This document shows positions 24,788 through 34,893 of a DNA stretch of 37,068 nt, piece by piece (position 1 is the stretch's first letter; each line of letters opens with the position of its first letter). Below the pieces are notes generated by a model. It had not been told where the DNA came from and made no database searches. It saw nothing but the letters and a program-made list of their open reading frames with translations. The position numbers and the translations under genes are program-made. The DNA is from Lachnospiraceae bacterium (lineage in GTDB: Bacteria > Bacillota_A > Clostridia > Lachnospirales > Lachnospiraceae). The DNA lies in NCBI GenBank assembly GCA_017621115.1, contig JAGATU010000101.1, positions 1-37,068 on the forward strand, read 5' to 3'.

Positions 24788-25552
24788 CTACTCATCCAAT
24801 TCAAATGTTACGCCCGAAGAATCCGGTGTATAGTTTTCCATCCGAAGTGTTCCCTTCTTGCCTTCAATACTCGGAAGAATCATTTTCAGTTTCATAATCT
24901 TTTCATCAATATAGTCCGTGCCACCGAGTTTGATCTTTGCATCCCCGAAATACAATGTAATCCGGTAGTCCCTGTCAAAGTATATCTGCTCGGCCGAAAT
25001 CCCATATTTGTCCATAAGTTGGGAAACATCCAGAATATGATTAAATATCGTCTCATCCTCAACCGGCAATTTTTCAAGCAATACGATATGATCAAACTGA
25101 AGACCTTTTATTTGCGGAATTCCGAGTGTTTTGATATCGGAAGATTCCACAACGGTACCGTCCTTGTCAAAATAGAAGTACCTATCCATATATTCCACAT
25201 ACCCGGCCATTGTCTTCTCGTACACTGTTATTTTTACCGTATCATTTGACACAATATCAACATCCATGGTCTCAATAAAAGGCACGTCCTCAATCTGTTT
25301 ATTACGGTATTTAAGTGTCAGATAAAGAGAATTCCTTCCCAGTTTTCCACCCAAAACCATCTCTTGGATTTCTTCATCCGAATAATGCACATTGCCCTCT
25401 ACCGTTACCGTTTTTACTGTAAAATAGTAAGATGCAAAATACAATATTCCAAGCATTACTGCCAAAACAATGACAGTAATGCACAGACTTCTCATCCGGC
25501 ATGTATTTATATTCAACTTTTTCTTTTTTTGTGTTTTTTTCTTTTTAGCCAA
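24788..25552 (-). CDS. ftsQ: Cell division protein FtsQ/DivIB
   Basis: 254 aa from a TTG start at 25552, directly behind GGAGAGGAT and nine bases after the murA stop; longer frames run into murA. A Lys-rich cytoplasmic N-terminus (AKKKKTQKKKKL), one membrane helix (about 22-46), then a POTRA domain starting at FTVKTVTVEGNVHYSDEEI and a beta domain. It links the division complex subunits FtsL and the septal transpeptidase. Position between murA and ftsZ fits. Confidence 0.88.
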   Translation of the reverse strand: MAKKKKTQKKKKLNINTCRMRSLCITVIVLAVMLGILYFASYYFTVKTVTVEGNVHYSDEEIQEMVLGGKLGRNSLYLTLKYRNKQIEDVPFIETMDVDIVSNDTVKITVYEKTMAGYVEYMDRYFYFDKDGTVVESSDIKTLGIPQIKGLQFDHIVLLEKLPVEDETIFNHILDVSQLMDKYGISAEQIYFDRDYRITLYFGDAKIKLGGTDYIDEKIMKLKMILPSIEGKKGTLRMENYTPDSSGVTFELDE

Positions 25553-25560
25553 ATCCTCTC

Positions 25561-26814
25561 CTACCCGATGCCTACGGCACATGCCCCCAGCATTCGGTAA
25601 TCCCTGCAAATATCTTCGTATCCGCGCTTTATATAATGACAGTTACGGACAATCGTATCACCACGGGCCATAATACCGGCCAAAACCAATGCCGCGCCGC
25701 CCCGTAAATCCGCTGCTGCAACATCGCTTCCATAAAGCTGCTTTACCCCTCTTATATAGACCCTGTTTCCGTTTACGGTGATATTGGCTCCCATCCTGTT
25801 AAGTTCCCCAACTATCTTAAAACGATCCGAAAAAATGGATTCTTCTACTATGCTCTCGCCCTCTGCAACTGCCAGCGCTACAATCAGGACCGATTGCAAA
25901 TCGGTTGGAAATCCCGGATGTACCATTGTCTCTATGTAAGGAACCGGCATAAGCCGCCCCTCTCTTTTGACCAGAATACCTCCTGTGGTACGCGTCACTT
26001 CGCATCCAAGACGCCTTGTTACATCAATTACAGCCGTCATTTCTTCAAAAGGAGCATTCCGTATATAAGCATTTCCACCTGTTGCCGCTACAGACAAAAG
26101 ATAGGTTCCCGCAACAATTCTGTCCGGTTCTATGGTATAGGTTATCGGATTCAGTTTCTTAACGCCTTCAATAATGAGTTCACTTTCACCAACACCGTAT
26201 ATTTTTGCTCCGGCTTTATTTAAAAAATCGCATAGTTGCCGGATCTCCGGTTCTTTTGCGCAATTTCGTAAAACAGTAGTTCCTTCAGCAAGTACTGCCG
26301 CCATAATGCCGTTTTCCGTCGCACCCACACTCGGAAAACGCAGGGTAATACAGGCTCCCCTCAAGTTTGGCGCTCTTCCTTTTACGGAATCTTTTTCTAA
26401 AATGAAAGAAGCTCCCATCTTTCCCAGAACCTGAAGATGAATATCAATGGGGCGTTCCCCAATCACGCAGCCTCCCGGATAGTTCATGGTCGTTTCCTTA
26501 CAAACGGCGAGCAGCGGTCCCAAAAGCATTACGGAAGAATGCATACAGGTAACCAGTTCTCCCGGCAATCTGCTTTCACTAATGGCCGATGTATCTATCA
26601 CAAGCTGTTCTTTATCACGGTCTGCTTTACAACCAAGGCTCCTTAAGAGACCGAGCATACAGTCCACATCCGATATTTCCGGACAGTTTTTTATTATACA
26701 GACTCCGTTTATCAGGATGGTTGCTGCCAATATCGGCAACACTGCATTTTTTGACCCCTGCACATAAACTTCTCCCTCAAGAGGTCCGTTTCCTTTTATA
26801 TGAATACTGTTCAC
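25561..26814 (-). CDS. murA: UDP-N-acetylglucosamine 1-carboxyvinyltransferase
   Basis: 417 aa from a GTG at 26814 (GGAAGGA six bases upstream), giving MNSIHIKGNGPLEGEV; the frame itself runs on to 26838. It adds enolpyruvate to UDP-GlcNAc, the first committed step of peptidoglycan synthesis. Substrate-site lysine in GSKNAVLPILAATIL, fosfomycin-target cysteine in YPGGCVIGERPID, and HPGFPTDLQS near the C-terminus are all present, so fosfomycin sensitivity at the target is expected. Its place between ftsW and ftsQ is where murG often sits in relatives. Confidence 0.93.
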   Translation of the reverse strand: MNSIHIKGNGPLEGEVYVQGSKNAVLPILAATILINGVCIIKNCPEISDVDCMLGLLRSLGCKADRDKEQLVIDTSAISESRLPGELVTCMHSSVMLLGPLLAVCKETTMNYPGGCVIGERPIDIHLQVLGKMGASFILEKDSVKGRAPNLRGACITLRFPSVGATENGIMAAVLAEGTTVLRNCAKEPEIRQLCDFLNKAGAKIYGVGESELIIEGVKKLNPITYTIEPDRIVAGTYLLSVAATGGNAYIRNAPFEEMTAVIDVTRRLGCEVTRTTGGILVKREGRLMPVPYIETMVHPGFPTDLQSVLIVALAVAEGESIVEESIFSDRFKIVGELNRMGANITVNGNRVYIRGVKQLYGSDVAAADLRGGAALVLAGIMARGDTIVRNCHYIKRGYEDICRDYRMLGACAVGIG

Positions 26815-26887
26815 AGTTATCCTTCCGGAACATAACATTTCTTATCTTTATTATATTCCGCAAAAGAAAAACCGTATCTTGTACCCG

Positions 26888-28042
26888 TTATTCCGATATA
26901 TTAATTCCTCGTGCCACACTTAATACCAATCCGATTTCTATCAGCAAAAACAATACGGAAGAACCGCCGTAACTGATAAACGGAAGTGAAATACCTGTAT
27001 TCGGAATGGTATTGGTAACAACGGCAATATTTAAAATAACCTGAATTGCAATATGTCCGAGTACCCCTACCACCAAAAGTGCACCAAACAAATCCGATGC
27101 ATTATTGGCTATAATCATAAAACGCCAGATTAAAAGTAAAAACATAAGTATAATGGCAATACCGCCAAATAATCCGAGTTCTTCACAAACAATGGAAAAA
27201 ATCATATCATTCTGTGTCTCCGGCAAAAATCCGAGTTTCTGCATACTCTGTCCGAGACCTTTTCCGAAAATACCGCCGGAACCGATGGCATACAATGCCT
27301 GCAACGTCTGGAAGCCTTTTCCCGATGCATACGCTTCCGGATCCAGCCAAGCCAAAATTCTGGCGCCACGGACACCAAGTTGTGAAGCATCCAGCTGTGT
27401 CAAAGCAAAAACTGCAACCGCCACTACGGTAACTCCGATTGCTCCTATAATTACAAAAGGCTTATAATCAGGGCTTGCTACAAATAACATCAAAAAGGCA
27501 ATTCCGAAAATGATAATCGCCGAACTCATATTTTCCGTAATAAACCAAACCAGCGCACAAATCGGAAGCGGAACTCCAAGTACCAGTAAGAATCCTTTCC
27601 TTGAGCGGATTCCCTTCCCCAATTTGCAAATAAAACTGGCAAGGAATAAAATCATTGCCAATTTGGCAATTTCTGCAGGCTGGATGGAAATACCAACCCT
27701 AAGCCATCTTCTTGCACCGTTGGCCTCATATCCGAGCGGTGTCAACACAAGAAGAATCAGTATAACCGAAACGGCATATCCCATAACCGCAAAACGTTCC
27801 CAAAAATGATACGGGATACGGGAAACCGCAATCATGGCAACAATTCCAATCAGGGTTGACTGCAACTGTTTTTTTAGATAATACGCTGCATCATAATTCA
27901 GTTTTTCGGAAATAGATGCTTCATAGGAACTTGCAGAATATACCATGATCAATCCGAATCCAAGTAAAAATAATACAATGAATACCAGACTGTAATCAAA
28001 ATAATATTCCGACGTTTTCCTTGTCCCTTTTTTTCTATTCAT
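26888..28042 (-). CDS. ftsW: SEDS peptidoglycan polymerase FtsW
   Basis: 384 aa with about ten membrane helices. SEDS-family marks: WLRVGISIQPAEIAKLAMI in the middle, the large outer loop with RGARILAWLDPE, FQTLQALYAIGSGGIFGKGLGQS, and the C-terminal PNTGISLPFISYGGSSVLF. It polymerises glycan strands with a partner class B penicillin-binding protein, two of which are encoded just upstream. It starts 15 bases after murD. Confidence 0.93.
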   Translation of the reverse strand: MNRKKGTRKTSEYYFDYSLVFIVLFLLGFGLIMVYSASSYEASISEKLNYDAAYYLKKQLQSTLIGIVAMIAVSRIPYHFWERFAVMGYAVSVILILLVLTPLGYEANGARRWLRVGISIQPAEIAKLAMILFLASFICKLGKGIRSRKGFLLVLGVPLPICALVWFITENMSSAIIIFGIAFLMLFVASPDYKPFVIIGAIGVTVVAVAVFALTQLDASQLGVRGARILAWLDPEAYASGKGFQTLQALYAIGSGGIFGKGLGQSMQKLGFLPETQNDMIFSIVCEELGLFGGIAIILMFLLLIWRFMIIANNASDLFGALLVVGVLGHIAIQVILNIAVVTNTIPNTGISLPFISYGGSSVLFLLIEIGLVLSVARGINISE

Positions 28043-28057
28043 ACAAATACCTTTCCG

Positions 28058-29419
28058 CTACTCTTTTATGCCGTGAACGATTTCCTTAAAAATCTGTCCT
28101 CTCACCTCATAATTCGGAAACATGCCCCAGCTTGCGCAGGCCGGTGAAAGCAATACCGCATCTCCCGGTGCACTTTCCTTAATGCAGATATCCATAGCTT
28201 CTTCAAATGTATCTGCCATAACAATATCAGCAAATCCGTGCTCTTTTGCACATTCTGCAATCTTATCCCTTGTCTGTCCGATTAATACAAGCAATTTGAC
28301 TTTACCGTCAAAACTCTCTATCCATTCGTCATATGTACTGTCTTTGTCGTAACCGCCACCGATTAATACCGTCGGCTTATTCATGGCTTTAATGCCTTTG
28401 ATTGCTGCATCGGGATTGGTTCCTTTGGAATCGTTATAATAATCCACCCCGCGCTTTGTAGCCACGAATTCAATTCTGTGCTCCACTGCCTTAAATTTCT
28501 TAACGGATGAAACAATAGAATCCATAGGAACTCCATATGCTTCACACATAGCCATTGCTGCCATAATGTTTTCGGCATTGTGGTCACCAAGTAAATTCGT
28601 CTGACTCATCCGGATAACTTCTTCCTCATTCTGACCGGATACTTTATAAATCACATCTTTGTCCAAATAAAAACCGTTTTCCACTTTTTGTTTGGAAGAA
28701 AACCAAATTACACTTGCATTGCAACGCGTACCAAAATCCTTTGTATAGGAATCCTCAAAGTTCAATACACAGAAATCTTCTTTGGTCTGGTTCTTTGCAA
28801 TGGATTCTTTGACACGCACATACTCTTCCATTGTATGATGACGGTTCAAATGATCCGGCGTAATATTAAGAACTGCTGACACATGGGGATGAAAATCCAT
28901 TGCTGTTTCAAGCTGGAAACTGCTGATTTCGGCAACGGTTACCGAATCCTCCTTCGTCTTAAGTGCCTCTTTTGTATAGGCATTCCCAATATTACCTACT
29001 ACGAACACACTGCTATAATAGTCACCCATAATCTGACCAACCAGTGCCGTTGTCGTTGTCTTACCATTGGTACCGGTAATCGCCACAAGCCCGCCTTTTG
29101 CAAACTGATATGCCAGTTCGATTTCTCCCCATATCGGAAGATTATTCTTTCTGAACTCTTCCACAAAATCCGCATCCACAGGGATTCCCGGGCTGATGAC
29201 TACAAGCGAAAGCTGCTCCATTAATTCGTTATCTGCTTTGCCGGTGATAAAATCCACCTCACATGCTTCGCTAAACCGTGCCAGAACATCTTCTTTCTTA
29301 AGTTCTGTATTGGTATCAAACATAACCGGTTTGGCACCAACCTTATATAATAATTGTGCAGCTGCCACACCGCTGACTCCGCAACCGGCAACAAGCACTT
29401 TTTTCCCTTTTATATCCAT
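28058..29419 (-). CDS. murD: UDP-N-acetylmuramoylalanine-D-glutamate ligase
   Basis: 453 aa. Adds D-glutamate to UDP-MurNAc-L-Ala in the cytoplasm. N-terminal Rossmann VLVAGCGVSGVAAAQLL (about 9-25), ATP loop VAITGTNGKTTTTALVG (about 113-129), NITPDHLNRHHTMEEY, and ACASWGMFPNYEVRGQIF near the C-terminus. It is the only Mur ligase in this cluster; murC, murE and murF are absent from the window. Confidence 0.95.
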   Translation of the reverse strand: MDIKGKKVLVAGCGVSGVAAAQLLYKVGAKPVMFDTNTELKKEDVLARFSEACEVDFITGKADNELMEQLSLVVISPGIPVDADFVEEFRKNNLPIWGEIELAYQFAKGGLVAITGTNGKTTTTALVGQIMGDYYSSVFVVGNIGNAYTKEALKTKEDSVTVAEISSFQLETAMDFHPHVSAVLNITPDHLNRHHTMEEYVRVKESIAKNQTKEDFCVLNFEDSYTKDFGTRCNASVIWFSSKQKVENGFYLDKDVIYKVSGQNEEEVIRMSQTNLLGDHNAENIMAAMAMCEAYGVPMDSIVSSVKKFKAVEHRIEFVATKRGVDYYNDSKGTNPDAAIKGIKAMNKPTVLIGGGYDKDSTYDEWIESFDGKVKLLVLIGQTRDKIAECAKEHGFADIVMADTFEEAMDICIKESAPGDAVLLSPACASWGMFPNYEVRGQIFKEIVHGIKE

Positions 29420-29485
29420 TGTATTGTAAAGTCCTTTCTGTTATTTCTGAACTTAATTATCCTAATTCCATGCTAACAGCATCAT

Positions 29486-31207
29486 TTAATTATAATCCAT
29501 TCCCTCTAAATAGGGAAGAATGTTTTCAAATAACTGCCTGATAATCGGTGCTGCCACCGAACCTCCGTAATAATTTCCTTTCGGGTGATTGACAATTGCA
29601 ACCGCTACCACCTGCGGATCATCCGCCGGGGCAAAACCAAGGAAGGATGCAATATATTTCCCCTGTCCTCTTGGCAGGGTTTCACTGGTGGCTGTTTTTC
29701 CTCCGATACGGAATCCTTCCACACCGCCGTTTTTACCGGTACCGTTTGCCACAACCTCTTCCAAAATTCCCCGCAGGGTCGCACTGGTATCCTCTGATAA
29801 AATCCTGGTGTCATCATCGTATGTGAAAACTCTTTTTGTATTTCCTTCCTCATCAACAGTCTTCACTGCCAGATGCGGTGTCACCCTTATTCCGCCGTTA
29901 ATCAGCGACGATACTGTTGTTGCCAGCTGTATCGGTGTAATCTGAAATGATTGCCCGAATGATATGGTAGCCAGCTCCACCAGCCCTATATTTTCTTTTT
30001 TATGCATAATGGTCCCCGCTTCACCGGGAAGGTCGATACCGGTTTTATTAAGCAGTCCGAATCTGTCAAAATAATCGTAAAACCGATCGCTTCCAAGCCG
30101 CATACCGACCGTTACAAATACGGGATTACATGAATTCATCGTTCCTTCCAAAAACGACTGTCCTCCATGCCCCGCCGTTTTATGGCATCTGATTTTCCTA
30201 TCTTCCACCACTATAAATCCGGGGCAGGAAAAACCGGAATCCACATCAACCACGTCTTCTTCCAATCCTGCGGCTGAAGTAATAATCTTAAAAATGGAAC
30301 CCGGTTCATAAGTGTCGTTGATACATCCGTTTCTCCACTTACTGTTAAGCATGTTCATCTTTTCTTCTTCCGTCAATGAACTTTCATCCACGTTCAGATT
30401 ATAGGGGTCATTCAAATCAAACTCCGGCACATTTACCATCGCCATGATTTCGCCGTTCTTTGGGTTCATAACTACTATACTTACGCTGGCGGCTTCTTTG
30501 GTTTTCATAGCCTGGTAAGCGAGCTGGGTTGCATATGACTGGATATTTCTATCCAAGCTGATACACAAATTTTCCCCCGGGATGGGTTCAATTCTTTCTT
30601 CTCCCCATTCCGTCAATTCCACGCCTCTGGCATCGGTGTAAGTCATAATCGTTCCGTTGGTACCAAGCAGCACGTCATCATATACTACTTCCAAACCAAT
30701 GATTCCCTGATTATCACCACCGGTAAATCCGAGCACTTTGGAAGCCAGTTCACCATACGGATAATACCGCTTGTATCCATCATCAACCTTAATTCCATCA
30801 AGGTTATAACTTCTGATTTCATCACCGATACTTTTATCCACGTTATTCTTAATCTTTTCTATCGAAGTGACTTTTTCGACACGCTTTCTTACATATTCAT
30901 CCGAAAGCCCCAATTTTTCCGTTAAGAGACTTATAACTGCTTCCTTATCCTTTATCTGGTTATGTATTACGGATATACTGCATACGGTAACATTATCCGC
31001 AAGCACTTCTCCTGTTGCATCGTAAATCTTCCCGCGCTGTGCTTTGATGCTTCGTTCTCTTTGGTGAAGTTCCAATGCCCTGTCGGTATAATAACCGGAT
31101 TGCGTTATCATTACATAAGAAAGACGTACAATCAGCAAGAAAAGTATTACCGCACATCCGCTTGCCAGTATTACAATCTTTTTACGGTATCTGGTCTTAT
31201 TTTTCAC
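29486..31207 (-). CDS. Class B penicillin-binding protein (SpoVD/FtsI-like)
   Basis: About 573 aa from a GTG at 31207 (GAGG eight bases upstream; the ATG two codons earlier is only two bases from the site). One N-terminal membrane helix (about 12-33), a dimerisation domain beginning QRERSIKAQRGKIYDATGEVLA, and a transpeptidase domain with SIFK (active serine in YEPGSIFKI), SCN (in MNSCNPVFV) and a third motif KTAT in GGKTATSET instead of the usual KTGT. No PASTA domains. It crosslinks peptidoglycan with FtsW-type partners. Whether it serves vegetative division or spore cortex is not decidable here. Confidence 0.9.
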   Translation of the reverse strand: MKNKTRYRKKIVILASGCAVILFLLIVRLSYVMITQSGYYTDRALELHQRERSIKAQRGKIYDATGEVLADNVTVCSISVIHNQIKDKEAVISLLTEKLGLSDEYVRKRVEKVTSIEKIKNNVDKSIGDEIRSYNLDGIKVDDGYKRYYPYGELASKVLGFTGGDNQGIIGLEVVYDDVLLGTNGTIMTYTDARGVELTEWGEERIEPIPGENLCISLDRNIQSYATQLAYQAMKTKEAASVSIVVMNPKNGEIMAMVNVPEFDLNDPYNLNVDESSLTEEEKMNMLNSKWRNGCINDTYEPGSIFKIITSAAGLEEDVVDVDSGFSCPGFIVVEDRKIRCHKTAGHGGQSFLEGTMNSCNPVFVTVGMRLGSDRFYDYFDRFGLLNKTGIDLPGEAGTIMHKKENIGLVELATISFGQSFQITPIQLATTVSSLINGGIRVTPHLAVKTVDEEGNTKRVFTYDDDTRILSEDTSATLRGILEEVVANGTGKNGGVEGFRIGGKTATSETLPRGQGKYIASFLGFAPADDPQVVAVAIVNHPKGNYYGGSVAAPIIRQLFENILPYLEGMDYN

Positions 31208-31220
31208 TTCCATAACCTCA

Positions 31221-31256
31221 CAAGACGGGGATTAGTCTAATCTATTCCCCGTCTTG
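31221..31256 (-). repeat. Inverted repeat in the gap between the two PBP genes
   Basis: CAAGACGGGG and CCCCGTCTTG form a perfect 10-bp stem; the 16-base middle holds a further small palindrome. No T-run follows, so it is not a normal terminator. On the mRNA it ends two bases before the GAGG ribosome site of the downstream PBP gene, where it could tune translation or mRNA processing. Confidence 0.65.
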
Positions 31257-31279
31257 CGTGGTTATTCCATCTGTTTGTA

Positions 31280-33424
31280 TTACTGTATTTCCGGATCCAG
31301 CAAAGTACCCGTCAAAGGTGCCGTATCCACATTGTCGCTTTGCATCTCTTCTTCGCTTACCGGAGTCGATGAAGTAGTATCTCCGCCGTTGGCATTAATG
31401 GTTCCATCCTCATTTACTTCCGGTTCCGGTTCTTTCTCATCCTCAGGCGTATCTTCTTCAATGACATTTGCTTTTTTAACGGAAATGTTCAATTCGGAAA
31501 GTTCTGCCTGTTCACTTTCGGAAAGTTCTTCCGTCATATAAATATTCAAGTACGGAAGTGTTTCCGTTAAAATATTACGTACGATTCTTGTTGCAAACTT
31601 TGCATCGTCCTGATCGCTGGTATTTGGTCTGTCAACTACAACATAAATGGCAATCTGCGGATTGTCTGCCGGCGCATACCCCATAAAGGAAACAACATAA
31701 TTTGTCTTGTCTCGCGGAATGGTTTCGGCCGTACCCGTCTTACCGCCAATTGCATAACCCGCAGGGCGGGCCGTCTTACCGGTACCGTTTACTACTACAC
31801 CGTTACAATACTCAATAATCTTTTCACTTGTTGTGGAAGACACTGTCTGCTTCACAACTCGCGGATTGATATTCTGTACTACCGAACCGTCCGATGCCGT
31901 AATCTTACTTACCAGATGCGGTTCATAATAGTATCCGCCATTTATCAGCGATGAAAATGCCGAAATCATCTGAATCATGGTTACATTGTAACCCTGTCCG
32001 AATGTTGAGGTCGCAAGTTCAGTTGCTCCCATATTCCTATCATTAAATACCAAATACTCTGTTCTGGTCTCTCCTGCCAAGTCAATATTGGTTTTTAATC
32101 CGAAATTGAAACGGTCCTGATATTCCAGGAAAATATTTTTACCAATCTGCTGTCCCATTAACATGAGAGCCACGTTACAGGACTGCTCGATGGACTGCTG
32201 TACGGATAACGTTCCGTCACCGCCCATTTTATAGTTATGGCATTTGATATCGTAATCACCGACATGTAACTGTCCGTTACAGGTATAATATTCATTACCG
32301 GTCATCTTGCCGGATTCCAGTCCTGCCGCAACCGTAAACGGTTTTGCTGTAGAACCCGGTTCGTAAGTTTCCTGAATACAATAGTTCTTCCAAAGGTTAT
32401 ACAGATTCTGATACAACACATCTTCATCCGCTAACACTTCTGCTACATTTTCCTGTGTAATAATGGTACCTTCCGGATCCATTTTACCTTCCGCCGTATA
32501 CAAACGGCTTCCGATAAGATTATCCGTATTTCTGGTATCATTCAAGTCAAAATTCGGATACGAAGCCATTGCCAGGATTTCTCCGCTGTGAATATCCTGA
32601 ATAATACATCCTACATTTCTGGCTCCGTTACCGGTTCTTGCTGCATTCTTATTTTCTTCATTGAACTGGTACAAATATTTTTCAACGATTCCCTGGATAT
32701 TGGCATCGATTGTGGTTACTACATTGTAACCGTCGGTAGCAGAAATCGTGGTTCTCTCCAATGTCTCATCGTCATTCAGATATCCGTATTCCCTGCCGTC
32801 ACTACCGTTTAAGGTATCGTTATAATAGCCCTCCAGCCCGAATGTTGCCATATTATCTTTTCCGGTAAATCCGACTATATCACATGCCAGTTCCCCATTC
32901 GGATATACACGCTTATATTCTTCTTCAAACCAAACGCCAGCGATATCCGGATAATTTTCAACATCCGCCTGCATCTGTACAAACGGACTGATTTCATCAT
33001 AGGTAAGCTGCTTCAATGTCACGTAATAACGTGACTTCGGGTTATCAGCAATATAACTTCTTGCAGCCATCTCATCAAATTCAGGAAAACATGTGCGCAA
33101 TGCCGCCATAGTGGCATCCAGGCTCTCATCTTCTTCCAGCATATTATTGGCATCGATGACAAGATTGTATACTTTCTCGCTGACTGCCAGTTTCACACCG
33201 TTCTTATCCAGAATATCACCACGTTTAAACGGGATCGTTGTACTGGAATAGGATTGCTGGCTTAATATCTGACGTTTATATTCCTCGCCGTCTTCATTGT
33301 TGATATAAATCAATCGGGCACTTAAACCCATGAAAGCCAGTAGTACTAACATAAATAGTACTACCAGCTTCTTTTGCATTCTTCCTGTGAAATTACCGTG
33401 TTTGTTTCTATCCGCCCTGTTCAC
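31280..33424 (-). CDS. Class B penicillin-binding protein, long form with acidic tail
   Basis: 714 aa from a GTG start (AGAGGTG six bases upstream). Membrane helix at about 18-40, dimerisation domain with SSTTIPFKRGDILDKNGVKL, transpeptidase motifs STAK (in YEPGSTAKPF), SCN (in EQSCNVALMLM) and a standard KTGT (in GGKTGTAET). The last 70 residues or so are Glu/Asp/Thr/Ser-rich and disordered, where other family members carry PASTA domains. Placed directly after ftsL, it is the better candidate for the septal FtsI/PBP2B. The downstream PBP shares the same architecture, probably through an old duplication. Confidence 0.9.
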   Translation of the reverse strand: MNRADRNKHGNFTGRMQKKLVVLFMLVLLAFMGLSARLIYINNEDGEEYKRQILSQQSYSSTTIPFKRGDILDKNGVKLAVSEKVYNLVIDANNMLEEDESLDATMAALRTCFPEFDEMAARSYIADNPKSRYYVTLKQLTYDEISPFVQMQADVENYPDIAGVWFEEEYKRVYPNGELACDIVGFTGKDNMATFGLEGYYNDTLNGSDGREYGYLNDDETLERTTISATDGYNVVTTIDANIQGIVEKYLYQFNEENKNAARTGNGARNVGCIIQDIHSGEILAMASYPNFDLNDTRNTDNLIGSRLYTAEGKMDPEGTIITQENVAEVLADEDVLYQNLYNLWKNYCIQETYEPGSTAKPFTVAAGLESGKMTGNEYYTCNGQLHVGDYDIKCHNYKMGGDGTLSVQQSIEQSCNVALMLMGQQIGKNIFLEYQDRFNFGLKTNIDLAGETRTEYLVFNDRNMGATELATSTFGQGYNVTMIQMISAFSSLINGGYYYEPHLVSKITASDGSVVQNINPRVVKQTVSSTTSEKIIEYCNGVVVNGTGKTARPAGYAIGGKTGTAETIPRDKTNYVVSFMGYAPADNPQIAIYVVVDRPNTSDQDDAKFATRIVRNILTETLPYLNIYMTEELSESEQAELSELNISVKKANVIEEDTPEDEKEPEPEVNEDGTINANGGDTTSSTPVSEEEMQSDNVDTAPLTGTLLDPEIQ

Positions 33425-33437
33425 TGCTACACCTCTG

Positions 33438-33920
33438 TCAATCCGACATTTTTACTAACTGCCTTACATAATCGCTGCCTTCACCGGAAACGAAAATAAC
33501 CTGTCCTTCTTTAGCATAAGTCATTCCCAATTCTTCAACAGCAATCCTTTTGACTTCCTCCATGTCCAGAGCACTGTTAATACGTTCAAGCTGCTCATCA
33601 TTTGCAAGCTTCATATCGTTCAATTCGCTTTCCAATGCAGCTACACGTTTTACACTTATTGTCAAATTCGACTGCGCCTGCAGATAACCGATAAGCATTA
33701 CTCCTGTAATCATTAAAGCCATCGTCAAAAACAATACATAAGGCAAATTCATATACAATGCCCTATCCCTGTTTTTACGTACAGCCCGGTTCTCTTTTCG
33801 TACCGGTTGCTGCATTTCCCTTACGGTATCTATCTTACGTACGGTGTTACCTTCAATATAACCACGGTTTGTATATCCAATATTCTGTTGTACCATTCGT
33901 CTTCCCTGACGTGAATTCAT
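33438..33920 (-). CDS. ftsL: FtsL-like division protein
   Basis: 160 aa. A long basic cytoplasmic N-terminus (about 1-50, many Arg), one membrane helix (about 52-74, LPYVLFLTMALMITGVMLIG), then a coiled coil (about 78-120, heptads in LTISVKRVAALESELNDMK) and the segment VEELGMTYAKEGQVIFV, typical of FtsL. Sequence alone is weakly diagnostic; the position between rsmH and a PBP gene makes the call firm. FtsL bridges FtsQ/DivIB and the septal synthase. Confidence 0.85.
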   Translation of the reverse strand: MNSRQGRRMVQQNIGYTNRGYIEGNTVRKIDTVREMQQPVRKENRAVRKNRDRALYMNLPYVLFLTMALMITGVMLIGYLQAQSNLTISVKRVAALESELNDMKLANDEQLERINSALDMEEVKRIAVEELGMTYAKEGQVIFVSGEGSDYVRQLVKMSD

Positions 33921-33949
33921 TGGATAAGTTCCTTCCTACAAATATATTC

Positions 33950-34891
33950 CTACTCTGCGGTTTTCTCAAAAACTCTTAGTTTTGCGCTCTTAGAACGGGA
34001 ATTTACTTCCAGTTCTTCCTTGCTTGGTAAAATCGGTTTACGTGACACCGATTTGCCGAGCGGTTTCTTACCACATACACATACCGGAAACTCCGGCGGA
34101 CAGGTACATGGATTCTCGTATTTTCTATACGCGGATTTGACAATACGGTCTTCCAAAGAATGGAATGTAATAATGCTGAGTCTTCCGCCGGGATTCAGCA
34201 GTTCCACCATTGTATCCATCGTATCCCTAAGCACGTCCAATTCCTTATTGCACTCAATGCGGATAGCCTGAAACACCCTCTTTGACGGATGTCCGTTTGT
34301 TCGCATCTTGGCAGGAATTGCCGCTTTGATAATCTCATTTAATTCAAATGTCGTCTGTATTTCTTTTTCCTGACGGTTTCTTACAATATGCTTGGCAATA
34401 TTCTGGGAAAACTGTTCTTCCCCATAATCCCTGAAAATACGAAACAATTCTTTCTCAGAATAGTTATTAACGATATCCTTGGCAGTTAATGTCTGGCGTC
34501 TGTCCATACGCATGTCCAAATCCGTATCATATTTATAAGAGAAACCTCTCTCTACAGTATCCAACTGATATGAAGACACTCCAAGGTCCAATACAATACC
34601 GTCCACTTTTTCAATGCCAAGTTCCTGCAATACATTTTTCATATTGCAGTAATTGCTGCGTACGACAGTCACCCTGTCTGCGAACTCCTGCAAACGCGCT
34701 GTTGCAGCTTCTATAGCGGCATCATCCTGATCAATCCCTATTAATCTTCCCTGCTTTGACAATTTTCGACATATTTGATAGGAATGACCGCCACCGCCCA
34801 ATGTACCATCCACATAGATGCCATCCGGCTTAATTGCAAGTCCTTCTATTGTCTCATCCAGTAAAACGGATTTATGTTTAAATTCTGCCAT
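33950..34891 (-). CDS. rsmH: 16S rRNA m4C1402 methyltransferase RsmH
   Basis: 313 aa. SAM-dependent N4-methylation of C1402 in 16S rRNA. It shows [13 protein letters not shown], the SAM loop [17 protein letters not shown] (about 28-44), [10 protein letters not shown] and the C-terminal [12 protein letters not shown], all hallmarks of the family. Starts two bases after the mraZ stop, without a clear ribosome site of its own, so coupling to mraZ translation is likely. Confidence 0.96.
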   Translation of the reverse strand: MAEFKHKSVLLDETIEGLAIKPDGIYVDGTLGGGGHSYQICRKLSKQGRLIGIDQDDAAIEAATARLQEFADRVTVVRSNYCNMKNVLQELGIEKVDGIVLDLGVSSYQLDTVERGFSYKYDTDLDMRMDRRQTLTAKDIVNNYSEKELFRIFRDYGEEQFSQNIAKHIVRNRQEKEIQTTFELNEIIKAAIPAKMRTNGHPSKRVFQAIRIECNKELDVLRDTMDTMVELLNPGGRLSIITFHSLEDRIVKSAYRKYENPCTCPPEFPVCVCGKKPLGKSVSRKPILPSKEELEVNSRSKSAKLRVFEKTAE

Positions 34892-34893
34892 AC

